In this document: one piece after another, positions 1 to 5,563 of the stretch | Numbering within the stretch: the stretch's first letter is position 1 | Layout: each line of letters opens with the position of its first letter | Source: Bacteroidota bacterium | Lineage (GTDB): Bacteria > Bacteroidota > Bacteroidia > Chitinophagales > Chitinophagaceae | Direction of reading: 5' to 3' | NCBI GenBank assembly: GCA_947447835.1 | Contig: CANFLP010000098.1 | Coordinates: 1-6,282, forward strand | DNA length: 6,282 nucleotides | Position numbers and translations under genes: made by a program | The notes under the pieces: generated by a model | What the model was told of the DNA's origin: nothing | Seen by the model: the letters and a program-made list of their open reading frames with translations, nothing else | Databases searched by the model: none

Positions 1-112
1 ATTTTGTTGCAGGTGCATTAGGATCCGCCAATTCAACAGGTCTACGTTGTGCCATCGCATCATCAGCAATCAACGCAACAAGGAATAATAAAATAAATTG
101 TAGTCTTTTCAT
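1..112 (-). CDS. Partial CDS: N-terminus of a secreted protein of unknown family
   Basis: An open frame starts at an ATG (112-110) and runs off the left edge after 37 codons. It begins with a classic Sec signal peptide: Lys-Arg at residues 2-3, a hydrophobic core over about residues 6-16 (FILLFLVALIA), then a predicted signal peptidase I site AMA|Q after residue 21. The start of the mature protein, QRRPVELADPNAPATK, is polar and Pro/Ala-rich, like the linker of many exported Bacteroidota proteins. I do not recognise the family from this fragment. It is co-directional with the M1 peptidase gene, but an intrinsic terminator lies only 27 bases upstream of its start codon, so it probably has its own promoter or depends on read-through. 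Confidence that this is a real gene is good because start, signal peptide and cleavage site all fit; function is unknown. Confidence 0.75.
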   Translation of the reverse strand, partial: MKRLQFILLFLVALIADDAMAQRRPVELADPNAPATK

Positions 113-130
113 AGTGTTAAGATTATTTAA

Positions 131-138
131 TAAATATA
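131..138 (-). promoter_or_regulatory. Possible Bacteroidota -7 box for the partial secreted gene
   Basis: The minus strand reads TATATTTA, 7 of 8 matches to the Bacteroidota sigma consensus TAnnTTTG, 18 bases before the ATG at 112. It lies directly after the T-run of the terminator, so any -33 element would fall inside the terminator stem. No TTTG is seen at the expected -33 distance, so the call is weak. Confidence 0.3.
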
Positions 139-139
139 C

Positions 140-169
140 AAAAAAAGCCGCTGATTGCTCAGCGGCTTT
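140..169 (-). terminator. Rho-independent terminator of the hupE-M1 peptidase transcript
   Basis: A perfect 11-bp stem is formed by 144-154 (AAAGCCGCTGA) and 159-169 (TCAGCGGCTTT) with a four-base loop. On the minus strand the stem is followed by seven T residues (146-140, partly within the stem base). It lies 53 bases downstream of the M1 peptidase stop codon. On the plus strand no comparable T-run follows, so it acts mainly on minus-strand transcription. Confidence 0.9.
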
Positions 170-191
170 AGTATAAAACGTACTTACTATA

Positions 192-220
192 TCAAATCCA
201 TTATTTATGAGTGGATTTGA
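192..220 (-). repeat. 9-bp inverted repeat (3'-UTR hairpin) just after the M1 peptidase stop
   Basis: TCAAATCCA (192-200) and TGGATTTGA (212-220) are perfect reverse complements separated by 11 bases. In the minus-strand transcript the hairpin starts two bases after the TAA stop and precedes the true terminator. No T-run follows, so it is not a terminator itself. It could protect the 3' end or be incidental. Confidence 0.45.
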
Positions 221-222
221 AA

Positions 223-2622
223 TTATTTCTTTGTTGCTGCAGCTTGCATTGGAGACAATCCAATTGACTGACCACGACCAACTGACTTAGTTTTGAACAA
301 AGTAAATTTACTAGGTTCAGCAACATTAGGCCAGCTATTGTTTGTTTCATCAATGTCGGCTGTTTCACGCATTGGATCTAATTTAATAGCAACCGCTTTT
401 TTGCTTGTATAGAATACTTTAGTCACTTTGTTTTCATTCTTTCTCCAGATTTGTGCAGGTAAACGTTTTGTTTCCTTAGTGCCATCTGCGAAAGTAAATT
501 CAACAATAATTGGCATTACTAAACCGCCTTTGTTTAAGAAGGTAATTTCATACAAGTTTGCATTTGCATATTTAGCTTTCTCTTCATCATTTAATACAGA
601 TGGGGCACCAAAGTTTGGAGCTGGTTGTTTAGTTACTGAATCATAAGGCTCAATACCTCTGTCATATCTCCAGTAAAAATCACGTAAAGTAGTATCTGCA
701 TCAGTTAAGAATACAATTGACTTGTCTTCTCTGTTTCTGATTTTAGAAATGTCTTCAAATGCGTTTACAGAAGGCTTGTCTAAACTTCTTCCTCCTGCAT
801 TCATACCGCCACCACGAGGCCCCATACCACCAGCAGCAGGTGCAGCAGCAGTTGGATCATATACTGCATGTTTCACAGTATCAATTGCGATATCACAAGG
901 ATCAATACTATAGAACCAGCCTCTCCAGAACCAATCTAAGTCCTCAGCACTTGCATCCTCCATAGTTCTAAATAAATCGGCAGGTGTTGGATGTTTAAAT
1001 GCCCAACGTCTAGCATATTCTTTAAATGAATAGTCAAATAAATCACGACCCATGATTGTTTCACGTAAAATATTTAAACCAGTTGCTGGCTTAGTATACG
1101 CGTTAGGACCAAAACCAATAATGTTTTCACTATTCGTCATAATTGGCTCTAATTGATCCTTTGGTAATTTCATATAATCAACAATTGACCAAGCTGGACC
1201 ACCACGAGAAGGGAATTTATTATCGTATAATTCTTGTGTTAAATATTGTACGAAAGAGTTTAACCCTTCATCCATCCAAGACCATTGACGCTCATCAGAG
1301 TTCACGATCATTGGGAAAAAGTTATGTCCTACTTCATGAATAACTACACCTAACATACCATTCTTAGTAGCTTCGGTATAAGAACCGTCTTTTTCAGTAC
1401 GGCCATAGTTAAAGCAAATCATTGGGTATTCCATTCCGTTTGCAGCTTCAATACTTTGTGCTACAGGGTATGGATAAGGAATAGAAAATTTAGAATAAGA
1501 TTTAATGGTATGTGCAACTGCCTTAGAAGAAAACTTGCGGTATAAACCATAAGCTTCTTTTCCATAAGCACTCATGCTCATTACTTTTTTACCTTCTACA
1601 TTTGTTGCCAATGCATCCCATACAAATTTACGGCTACTTCCAAATGCGAAGTCACGTACGTTCTCTGCATTAAATACCCAAGTTTTTTGAGTAGTCACAG
1701 GATGTTGTTCTGCTTTTTTAGCTTCCTCTAAGGTTACTACTTCCACTGGTTCAGTGAAAGATGTTTGTGCTTTATTCCATCTAGCCAATTGAGCAGCACT
1801 CAATACAGCAGGATAGTTTTGACATTGTCCTGTTGCCATGATAACGTGGTCACCAGGTACAGTAATTGCTACTTTATAATTTCCAAAAGTTAAGGCGAAC
1901 TCTCCTCTTCCTGTAAACTGATGGTGTTGCCATCCTTGGAAGTCTGAGTAAACGCATAAACGAGGATACCATTGTGTCATTGTAAATAAGTAGTTGCCGT
2001 CTTCTGGGAAGAACTCATAACCACCACGACCACCAATAGTCATACGATCAGTAATTTTGTAATTCCAGTCAATTTTAAATGCAAATTTTTGACCAGGCTT
2101 TAATGCTGTAGGTAATTCAATACGCATCATTGTCTTGTTCACAGTATACTTTAATTTTGCACCTAACGCATCTGTAACTTTTAAAATATTGTCTCCTAAA
2201 CCGTTATCTGTTTTTTCTTCTGCTAATTTGTCGATAGTTGAAGGACTTATACCTCTACCTAATGCGCTACCGTCTGGATAACCTGCATTCTTGGTTGAGC
2301 TATGCTCATTCTCGTCTAATTGCAACCATAAATAAGTCAATACATCTGGAGAGTTATTATAGTAAGTAACTGTTTCAGCACCACTTAATAATAATTTTTT
2401 CTCGTCTAATGTTGCCTTAATATCATAGTCTGCACGTTGTTGCCAATACTTTGGACCAGGTGCACCACTCGCTGTACGATATTCGTTTGGTGTTGGCAAA
2501 ATTGTTCCCAATTGCTCAAACTTGTTTCCGTGGTTTGATGTTGGGTTGTTGCGAATGTCTTGCGCAACAATTACTGAGTATGAACTCAATACAAGAAAAC
2601 CGAGCGTCAATAATTTCTTCAT
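223..2622 (-). CDS. Secreted M1-family zinc metallopeptidase (aminopeptidase-like)
   Basis: This 799-residue protein is an exported gluzincin of peptidase family M1, expected to hydrolyse peptides from their N-termini in the periplasm or outside the cell. A signal peptide (Lys-Lys at 2-3, hydrophobic 4-19) ends near IVA|QD at residue 20. An all-beta N-terminal region follows (about 60-340). The catalytic core contains GMEYP (396-400), the counterpart of the GxMEN exopeptidase motif with Asn replaced by Tyr. It also has the zinc site H429-E-V-G-H433 with the third ligand E452 exactly 18 residues on, and a probable catalytic Tyr509 in YTKPATG. Residues 591-612 form a Gly/Ala/Met-rich low-complexity insert. 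The tail (about 680-770) looks like an added beta domain; no T9SS sorting tail is evident. The ATG at 2622 fits the signal peptide. The gene follows the HupE-like gene by 13 bases, so the two are probably co-transcribed and end at the terminator at 169-140. The family is certain; the substrate is unknown. Confidence 0.95.
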   Translation of the reverse strand: MKKLLTLGFLVLSSYSVIVAQDIRNNPTSNHGNKFEQLGTILPTPNEYRTASGAPGPKYWQQRADYDIKATLDEKKLLLSGAETVTYYNNSPDVLTYLWLQLDENEHSSTKNAGYPDGSALGRGISPSTIDKLAEEKTDNGLGDNILKVTDALGAKLKYTVNKTMMRIELPTALKPGQKFAFKIDWNYKITDRMTIGGRGGYEFFPEDGNYLFTMTQWYPRLCVYSDFQGWQHHQFTGRGEFALTFGNYKVAITVPGDHVIMATGQCQNYPAVLSAAQLARWNKAQTSFTEPVEVVTLEEAKKAEQHPVTTQKTWVFNAENVRDFAFGSSRKFVWDALATNVEGKKVMSMSAYGKEAYGLYRKFSSKAVAHTIKSYSKFSIPYPYPVAQSIEAANGMEYPMICFNYGRTEKDGSYTEATKNGMLGVVIHEVGHNFFPMIVNSDERQWSWMDEGLNSFVQYLTQELYDNKFPSRGGPAWSIVDYMKLPKDQLEPIMTNSENIIGFGPNAYTKPATGLNILRETIMGRDLFDYSFKEYARRWAFKHPTPADLFRTMEDASAEDLDWFWRGWFYSIDPCDIAIDTVKHAVYDPTAAAPAAGGMGPRGGGMNAGGRSLDKPSVNAFEDISKIRNREDKSIVFLTDADTTLRDFYWRYDRGIEPYDSVTKQPAPNFGAPSVLNDEEKAKYANANLYEITFLNKGGLVMPIIVEFTFADGTKETKRLPAQIWRKNENKVTKVFYTSKKAVAIKLDPMRETADIDETNNSWPNVAEPSKFTLFKTKSVGRGQSIGLSPMQAAATKK
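787..852 (-). other. Gly/Ala/Met-rich low-complexity insert encoded within the M1 peptidase
   Basis: Codons 591-612 encode a run rich in Ala, Pro and Gly with GGM and GGGM groups and two Arg. It sits between the catalytic/C-terminal helical part (ending near DPCDIAIDTVKHAVYD) and the C-terminal domain. It is best read as a flexible, surface-exposed linker. The frame is kept on both sides, so it is not a frameshift artefact. Confidence 0.7.
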
Positions 2623-2635
2623 TTGTGATTTTTTT

Positions 2636-3226
2636 CTATTTAATAATCGGAACGATTCTATCTAATACCATATTTAAAGCAAAAGCCATTGCAATCCCAG
2701 ATCCTATCTGTAAATAGCGCACTCTTTTTACTTTTAATACAGATACGAATATAAATGAAATAATTAAAATTAAGCTAACAATGAGTAGCTGACCTAGCTC
2801 TAAACCTAGATTAAAAGTGAAGAGCGGTCCAATAATTGACTCCTCCTTTCCAAGTAAACTTTTTAAGTAAGTGCTAAAGCCTAACCCATGAATTAGTCCA
2901 AAAAACAGCGCTAAAAAGTAAATTAGGGGGTATTTTGACTTAAAATCAAAGGTTTTTACCCAAAAATTAGATATTGCTGTAAGTAAGATCGTAACTGGAA
3001 TTAAAAACTCAATGAGTGCTGATGGAAAGTTAACCCAGTTTAGTGTGCTTAAAGCTAGGGTAACAGAATGACCAACGGTAAAGGCCGTAACTAAGACTAA
3101 CAACTTTTTCCAGTCCGTCCATTGGTAGCGTAGGGTCAATACTAATACAAATAGGATATGGTCCCAAGCCTCCCAGTCCATGATATGTCTAAAACCCAAA
3201 TGCAGGTAGATTCCAATTTCGTCCAT
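2636..3226 (-). CDS. HupE/UreJ_2-family membrane protein (putative metal permease)
   Basis: This 196-residue inner-membrane protein belongs to the HupE/UreJ superfamily, whose characterised members are linked to nickel uptake for hydrogenase and urease. It has about six hydrophobic segments (roughly 23-32, 41-61, 68-88, 100-120, 142-165, 171-190). Family motifs are present: HIMDWEAWDHILFV (14-27, matching the HPxxGxDH region, with H14, D22 and H23), FTVGHSVTL (49-57), FGLIHGLGFSTYL (109-121) and FNLGLELGQLL (138-148). The conserved His, Asp and Glu lie in or near membrane segments, as expected for metal coordination. No urease or hydrogenase gene is in the window, so nickel should not be assumed; zinc or copper is equally open. 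It overlaps nothing, ends 13 bases before the M1 peptidase start and diverges from the DUF6702 gene across 61 bases. The ATG at 3226 puts the first conserved motif at the usual distance. No N-terminal extracytoplasmic domain is present, unlike longer relatives. Confidence 0.88.
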   Translation of the reverse strand: MDEIGIYLHLGFRHIMDWEAWDHILFVLVLTLRYQWTDWKKLLVLVTAFTVGHSVTLALSTLNWVNFPSALIEFLIPVTILLTAISNFWVKTFDFKSKYPLIYFLALFFGLIHGLGFSTYLKSLLGKEESIIGPLFTFNLGLELGQLLIVSLILIISFIFVSVLKVKRVRYLQIGSGIAMAFALNMVLDRIVPIIK

Positions 3227-3258
3227 AAATCAAATTTTAAGGCTAAGTAATTAATCAA

Positions 3259-3266
3259 GACATTTG
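3259..3266 (+). promoter_or_regulatory. Weak candidate -7 box for the DUF6702 gene
   Basis: GACATTTG matches TAnnTTTG except at its first base. A TTTT (3235-3238) sits 20 bases upstream, where a -33 TTTG would be expected. Transcription would begin about 15 bases before the ATG at 3288. Both elements are imperfect, so this is only a suggestion. Confidence 0.22.
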
Positions 3267-3273
3267 CACTAGA

Positions 3274-3281
3274 CAAATATA
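3274..3281 (-). promoter_or_regulatory. Probable -7 box of the hupE-M1 peptidase operon
   Basis: The minus strand reads TATATTTG, a perfect match to the Bacteroidota -7 consensus TAnnTTTG. It lies 47 bases upstream of the HupE-like start codon, implying a leader of about 40 bases. A clear -33 TTTG is not seen; the closest T-rich run (TTTT) is about 23 bases upstream and lies inside the DUF6702 coding start. The box also sits immediately before the DUF6702 start codon on the other strand, so the two divergent genes are tightly packed. Confidence 0.5.
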
Positions 3282-3287
3282 AAGAAT

Positions 3288-3779
3288 ATGACTTGGATTG
3301 GATTAAAACCACTAGCTACCCTATTGATTGCATTAATGCATCCATTTTATGTTTCCGTTATAGACATTAATCATAATGAGAAAGAAGCAAGCTTAGAAAT
3401 GAGTGTGCGCACTTTTACCACCGATTTAGAAACAAGACTAGAAGAGGAATACCATGTTAAACTTGATTTAGCAGACCCTAAGCAAAAAGCAAAGGCAGAG
3501 GAGTATATTAATTTATATGTTCAAAAAAGATTAGCGCTTACTGCCAATGGACTAAAAGGGAAGATGGAGTTTGTTGGTTTTGAAATTCAAAAAGAAAGTG
3601 TGTGGAGCTATTTTGAAGTGAAGAACGTTAAACAATTAAAGCAACTGGACGTTTTTTGTGAAATACTATTTGGCATTGACCCTTCGCAGATAAATATCAT
3701 TCATGCAAAAACAGCTGGGCAAAGAAAAAGTTTTGAATTAAGCGCTCCAAAAAACAAAACGACCTTCACTTTTAACTAA
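3288..3779 (+). CDS. DUF6702-family exported protein
   Basis: This 163-residue protein matches the Bacteroidota family DUF6702 as I remember its pattern; no function is established. A short signal sequence has Lys7, a hydrophobic stretch over 8-17, then HPFYVSV at 18-24; related proteins commonly read AHPFYVS or AHKFYVS here. Family landmarks follow: EKEASLEMSVRTFTTDLE (31-48), KLDLADPKQK (58-67), GKMEFVGFEIQKESVWSYFE (91-110) and QINIIHAKTAGQRKSFEL (134-151). No other hydrophobic segment is present, so the mature protein is soluble and extracytoplasmic, or anchored by an uncleaved signal. Met at -1 of the presumed cleavage site (ALM|HPF) is unusual. The upstream frame meets a stop 16 to 18 bases before the ATG, so the start is secure. 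It diverges from the HupE-like gene and converges on the glycosyltransferase gene. A role as extracytoplasmic partner of the HupE-like protein is inferred from context only. Confidence 0.85.
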   Translation: MTWIGLKPLATLLIALMHPFYVSVIDINHNEKEASLEMSVRTFTTDLETRLEEEYHVKLDLADPKQKAKAEEYINLYVQKRLALTANGLKGKMEFVGFEIQKESVWSYFEVKNVKQLKQLDVFCEILFGIDPSQINIIHAKTAGQRKSFELSAPKNKTTFTFN

Positions 3780-3819
3780 AGCAGTTATAAGTTACCATTT
3801 GAACAGATTTACTTATTAA

Positions 3820-5481
3820 TTACTTTTTCAGCTCAAGTACTTCAAAAGGCGTTATTTCTCCAGCCCTTGTCTTCGGATTTAAAAAAGGTAAGCTTAACAT
3901 AGTAACATGGAACCTATTGGACTTATAATGCTGAACACTCTTAGCAAATTGCACTTTTAAGCTACTATCATTCACTGTATCTGTAATGACCCAGTCCCCC
4001 TCTTTCAATTGCAGGCTGTCTTTTGTATTCGCAAATACATGTTGTCCGTAATAATGAAAAGCATTGCTATTTGGAATTTTATACAAAATCATTTTATCCT
4101 TATCCCAACCTTTATCTTGAATCACTTCAGCTAATTGATTTCCCCATTGCAACTTTAATAAATTAGGATAAAAATGGGTGTTCATAAATGTGTTCACACC
4201 AAGCATTAAGACCACGGACATATAAAGCCATTTTTGACCCATAGTACGATTAGATACCAGTAAAGTAATAAGTAAAATAAGAACAATCAATCCTATTAAT
4301 TTACCAACACCTCCTATTACACCAAACGGCACTAGTGCAATTAGGGTTGCTGCTATAACAAGGACAGAAAAAATAAATAAATGAAAGGCGTAAAATCCTT
4401 TTACTCCTTTTGCCACAGATTGATTATTCCAAAGCGTTTTTTCCCAATGGCTTGCCGTTAAAATTGCAGCTAAAGGAAATACTACAAATATATAATGCGG
4501 CAACTGTGCCTGACTTCGTGATAGTACCAAATAAGTAAGTACAAAACCAAAAAAAGTAATCAACTCTGTACTTGGTTTAAATAATCCGTCTTTAATGATC
4601 ATAAAAGCTTTTGCAAGCAACGCCCATAAAAAAACAAAAATCCAAGGCAGAAAACTCCAAAACATATTCTCGAGCAAAAAGGTAAAATACCCCATTTCTT
4701 TGTAATAATTCTGGCCTGTATATCTTCCAAAGCTCTGTGTCCAATAATAAAATTCCAAACCCGATTTGATTGGGCGTTCATTAATAAGTTTACCTGGATG
4801 TAAATCATATTGTTGGTACAATCCCCAGCTCATTGGAAATAATAATAAAGCCAATAGTATTAAACCTGGAATGTAAATTGGCTTATAAAAGAATGCCCAT
4901 TTTTTTTGCGCTATCCAATGTGGTGCAAGTGCAAGCACAGGCACTACTAATCCAATGGGCCCCTTAGTCATCATACCCCCTGCTAATGCTATTATCGCTA
5001 AAAAGAAATCTGTATTACGATTACCTTCGGCCCATTTAACCAATAAATAAATACTTAACATCACCCAGCCTACCAACATGGTATCTGTTCTTACATCGTG
5101 TGCAATTAGGAAAAATGCCTGACAACTTGCAAGGATAATAGTAGCTAAACGTGCCGTTAAAATACTATAATATAATTGTGTGAATATAAATGTGGCGTAT
5201 AATGCAATACCTAAAAATAATAAGGAAGGAATACGATAAGCCCAGTCATGTACCCCAAATATTTTCATAGACAATGCCGATAACCAAAATAACATAGGAG
5301 GCTTGTCTAAATAATCTTTACCCAAATCAAATACCTGCAAAAAACTATTACGCTCTAACATTTCCCTGCTAATTGATGCATATTGTGAAGCATCAATATC
5401 CATTAGCGGAATCATAAAGCTTCCTACCATATAGATTCCTACACAGGCAGCTAGCAAAAGGATAAACGTATTTTTATTCAT
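3820..5481 (-). CDS. ArnT/PMT-like polyprenyl-phosphate-sugar glycosyltransferase (GT-C fold)
   Basis: This 553-residue integral membrane protein has the architecture of the ArnT/PMT-2 group (families GT39/GT83). These enzymes take a sugar from a polyprenyl-phosphate donor and attach it to lipid A, protein or another envelope acceptor on the periplasmic side. The first membrane helix (5-26) leads into the catalytic loop MDIDASQYASISREM (27-41), where D30 aligns with the catalytic Asp but the following Glu is Ala. Further landmarks are DKPPMLFWL (59-67), HDVRTDTML (128-136), TKGPIGLVVP (172-181) and RSQAQLPHYIFVVFP (322-336), equivalent to the ArnT KLPHY-region motif with Gln for Lys. About 11-13 membrane spans run to residue 435. 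The remaining 118 residues form a soluble periplasmic tail, about as in ArnT, and the length is normal. The gene lies 82 bases after the PAP2 phosphatase gene in the same direction and may share its transcript. Donor sugar and acceptor cannot be deduced, so arnT is not assigned. Confidence 0.88.
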   Translation of the reverse strand: MNKNTFILLLAACVGIYMVGSFMIPLMDIDASQYASISREMLERNSFLQVFDLGKDYLDKPPMLFWLSALSMKIFGVHDWAYRIPSLLFLGIALYATFIFTQLYYSILTARLATIILASCQAFFLIAHDVRTDTMLVGWVMLSIYLLVKWAEGNRNTDFFLAIIALAGGMMTKGPIGLVVPVLALAPHWIAQKKWAFFYKPIYIPGLILLALLLFPMSWGLYQQYDLHPGKLINERPIKSGLEFYYWTQSFGRYTGQNYYKEMGYFTFLLENMFWSFLPWIFVFLWALLAKAFMIIKDGLFKPSTELITFFGFVLTYLVLSRSQAQLPHYIFVVFPLAAILTASHWEKTLWNNQSVAKGVKGFYAFHLFIFSVLVIAATLIALVPFGVIGGVGKLIGLIVLILLITLLVSNRTMGQKWLYMSVVLMLGVNTFMNTHFYPNLLKLQWGNQLAEVIQDKGWDKDKMILYKIPNSNAFHYYGQHVFANTKDSLQLKEGDWVITDTVNDSSLKVQFAKSVQHYKSNRFHVTMLSLPFLNPKTRAGEITPFEVLELKK

Positions 5482-5563
5482 AGTATAATCTTAAAAGTAT
5501 CATAGAATTTATTGGAGGATGCTTGGAAGTATTTTGAAAATTACTTAATTGTGAATGAGTATA

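Noticed and set aside
428..1343. Several plus-strand open frames of 60-90 codons opposite the M1 peptidase gene, and another at 2451-2717
   Set aside because: They lie antisense to well-supported genes, have no recognisable motifs or initiation signals, and read as reverse-frame shadows (for example His/Pro/Gln-rich runs opposite the Gly/Ala-rich insert).
2636..3226. Naming the HupE-like gene hupE or ureJ and assigning nickel transport
   Set aside because: No hydrogenase or urease genes are in view and the protein belongs to the broader UreJ_2-type group, so the metal is unknown.
3780..3819. Possible bidirectional terminator between the convergent DUF6702 and glycosyltransferase genes
   Set aside because: Only a 6-bp AT-rich inverted repeat (ATAAGT 3787-3792 and ACTTAT 3811-3816) with an 18-base loop is present, with no T-run on either side; too weak to call.
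4599..4808. A 69-codon minus-strand frame inside the glycosyltransferase gene
   Set aside because: It is an alternative frame of the same strand wholly within a conserved membrane-protein gene and has no family features.
3820..5481. Naming the glycosyltransferase arnT (aminoarabinose transfer to lipid A)
   Set aside because: No aminoarabinose synthesis genes are present and the catalytic loop differs from ArnT; only the superfamily is supported.
5527..5546. Short inverted repeat AAGTA...TACTT in the gap between the PAP2 and glycosyltransferase genes
   Set aside because: Five base pairs with an internal mismatch and AT-rich; expected by chance in this composition and not followed by a T-run.
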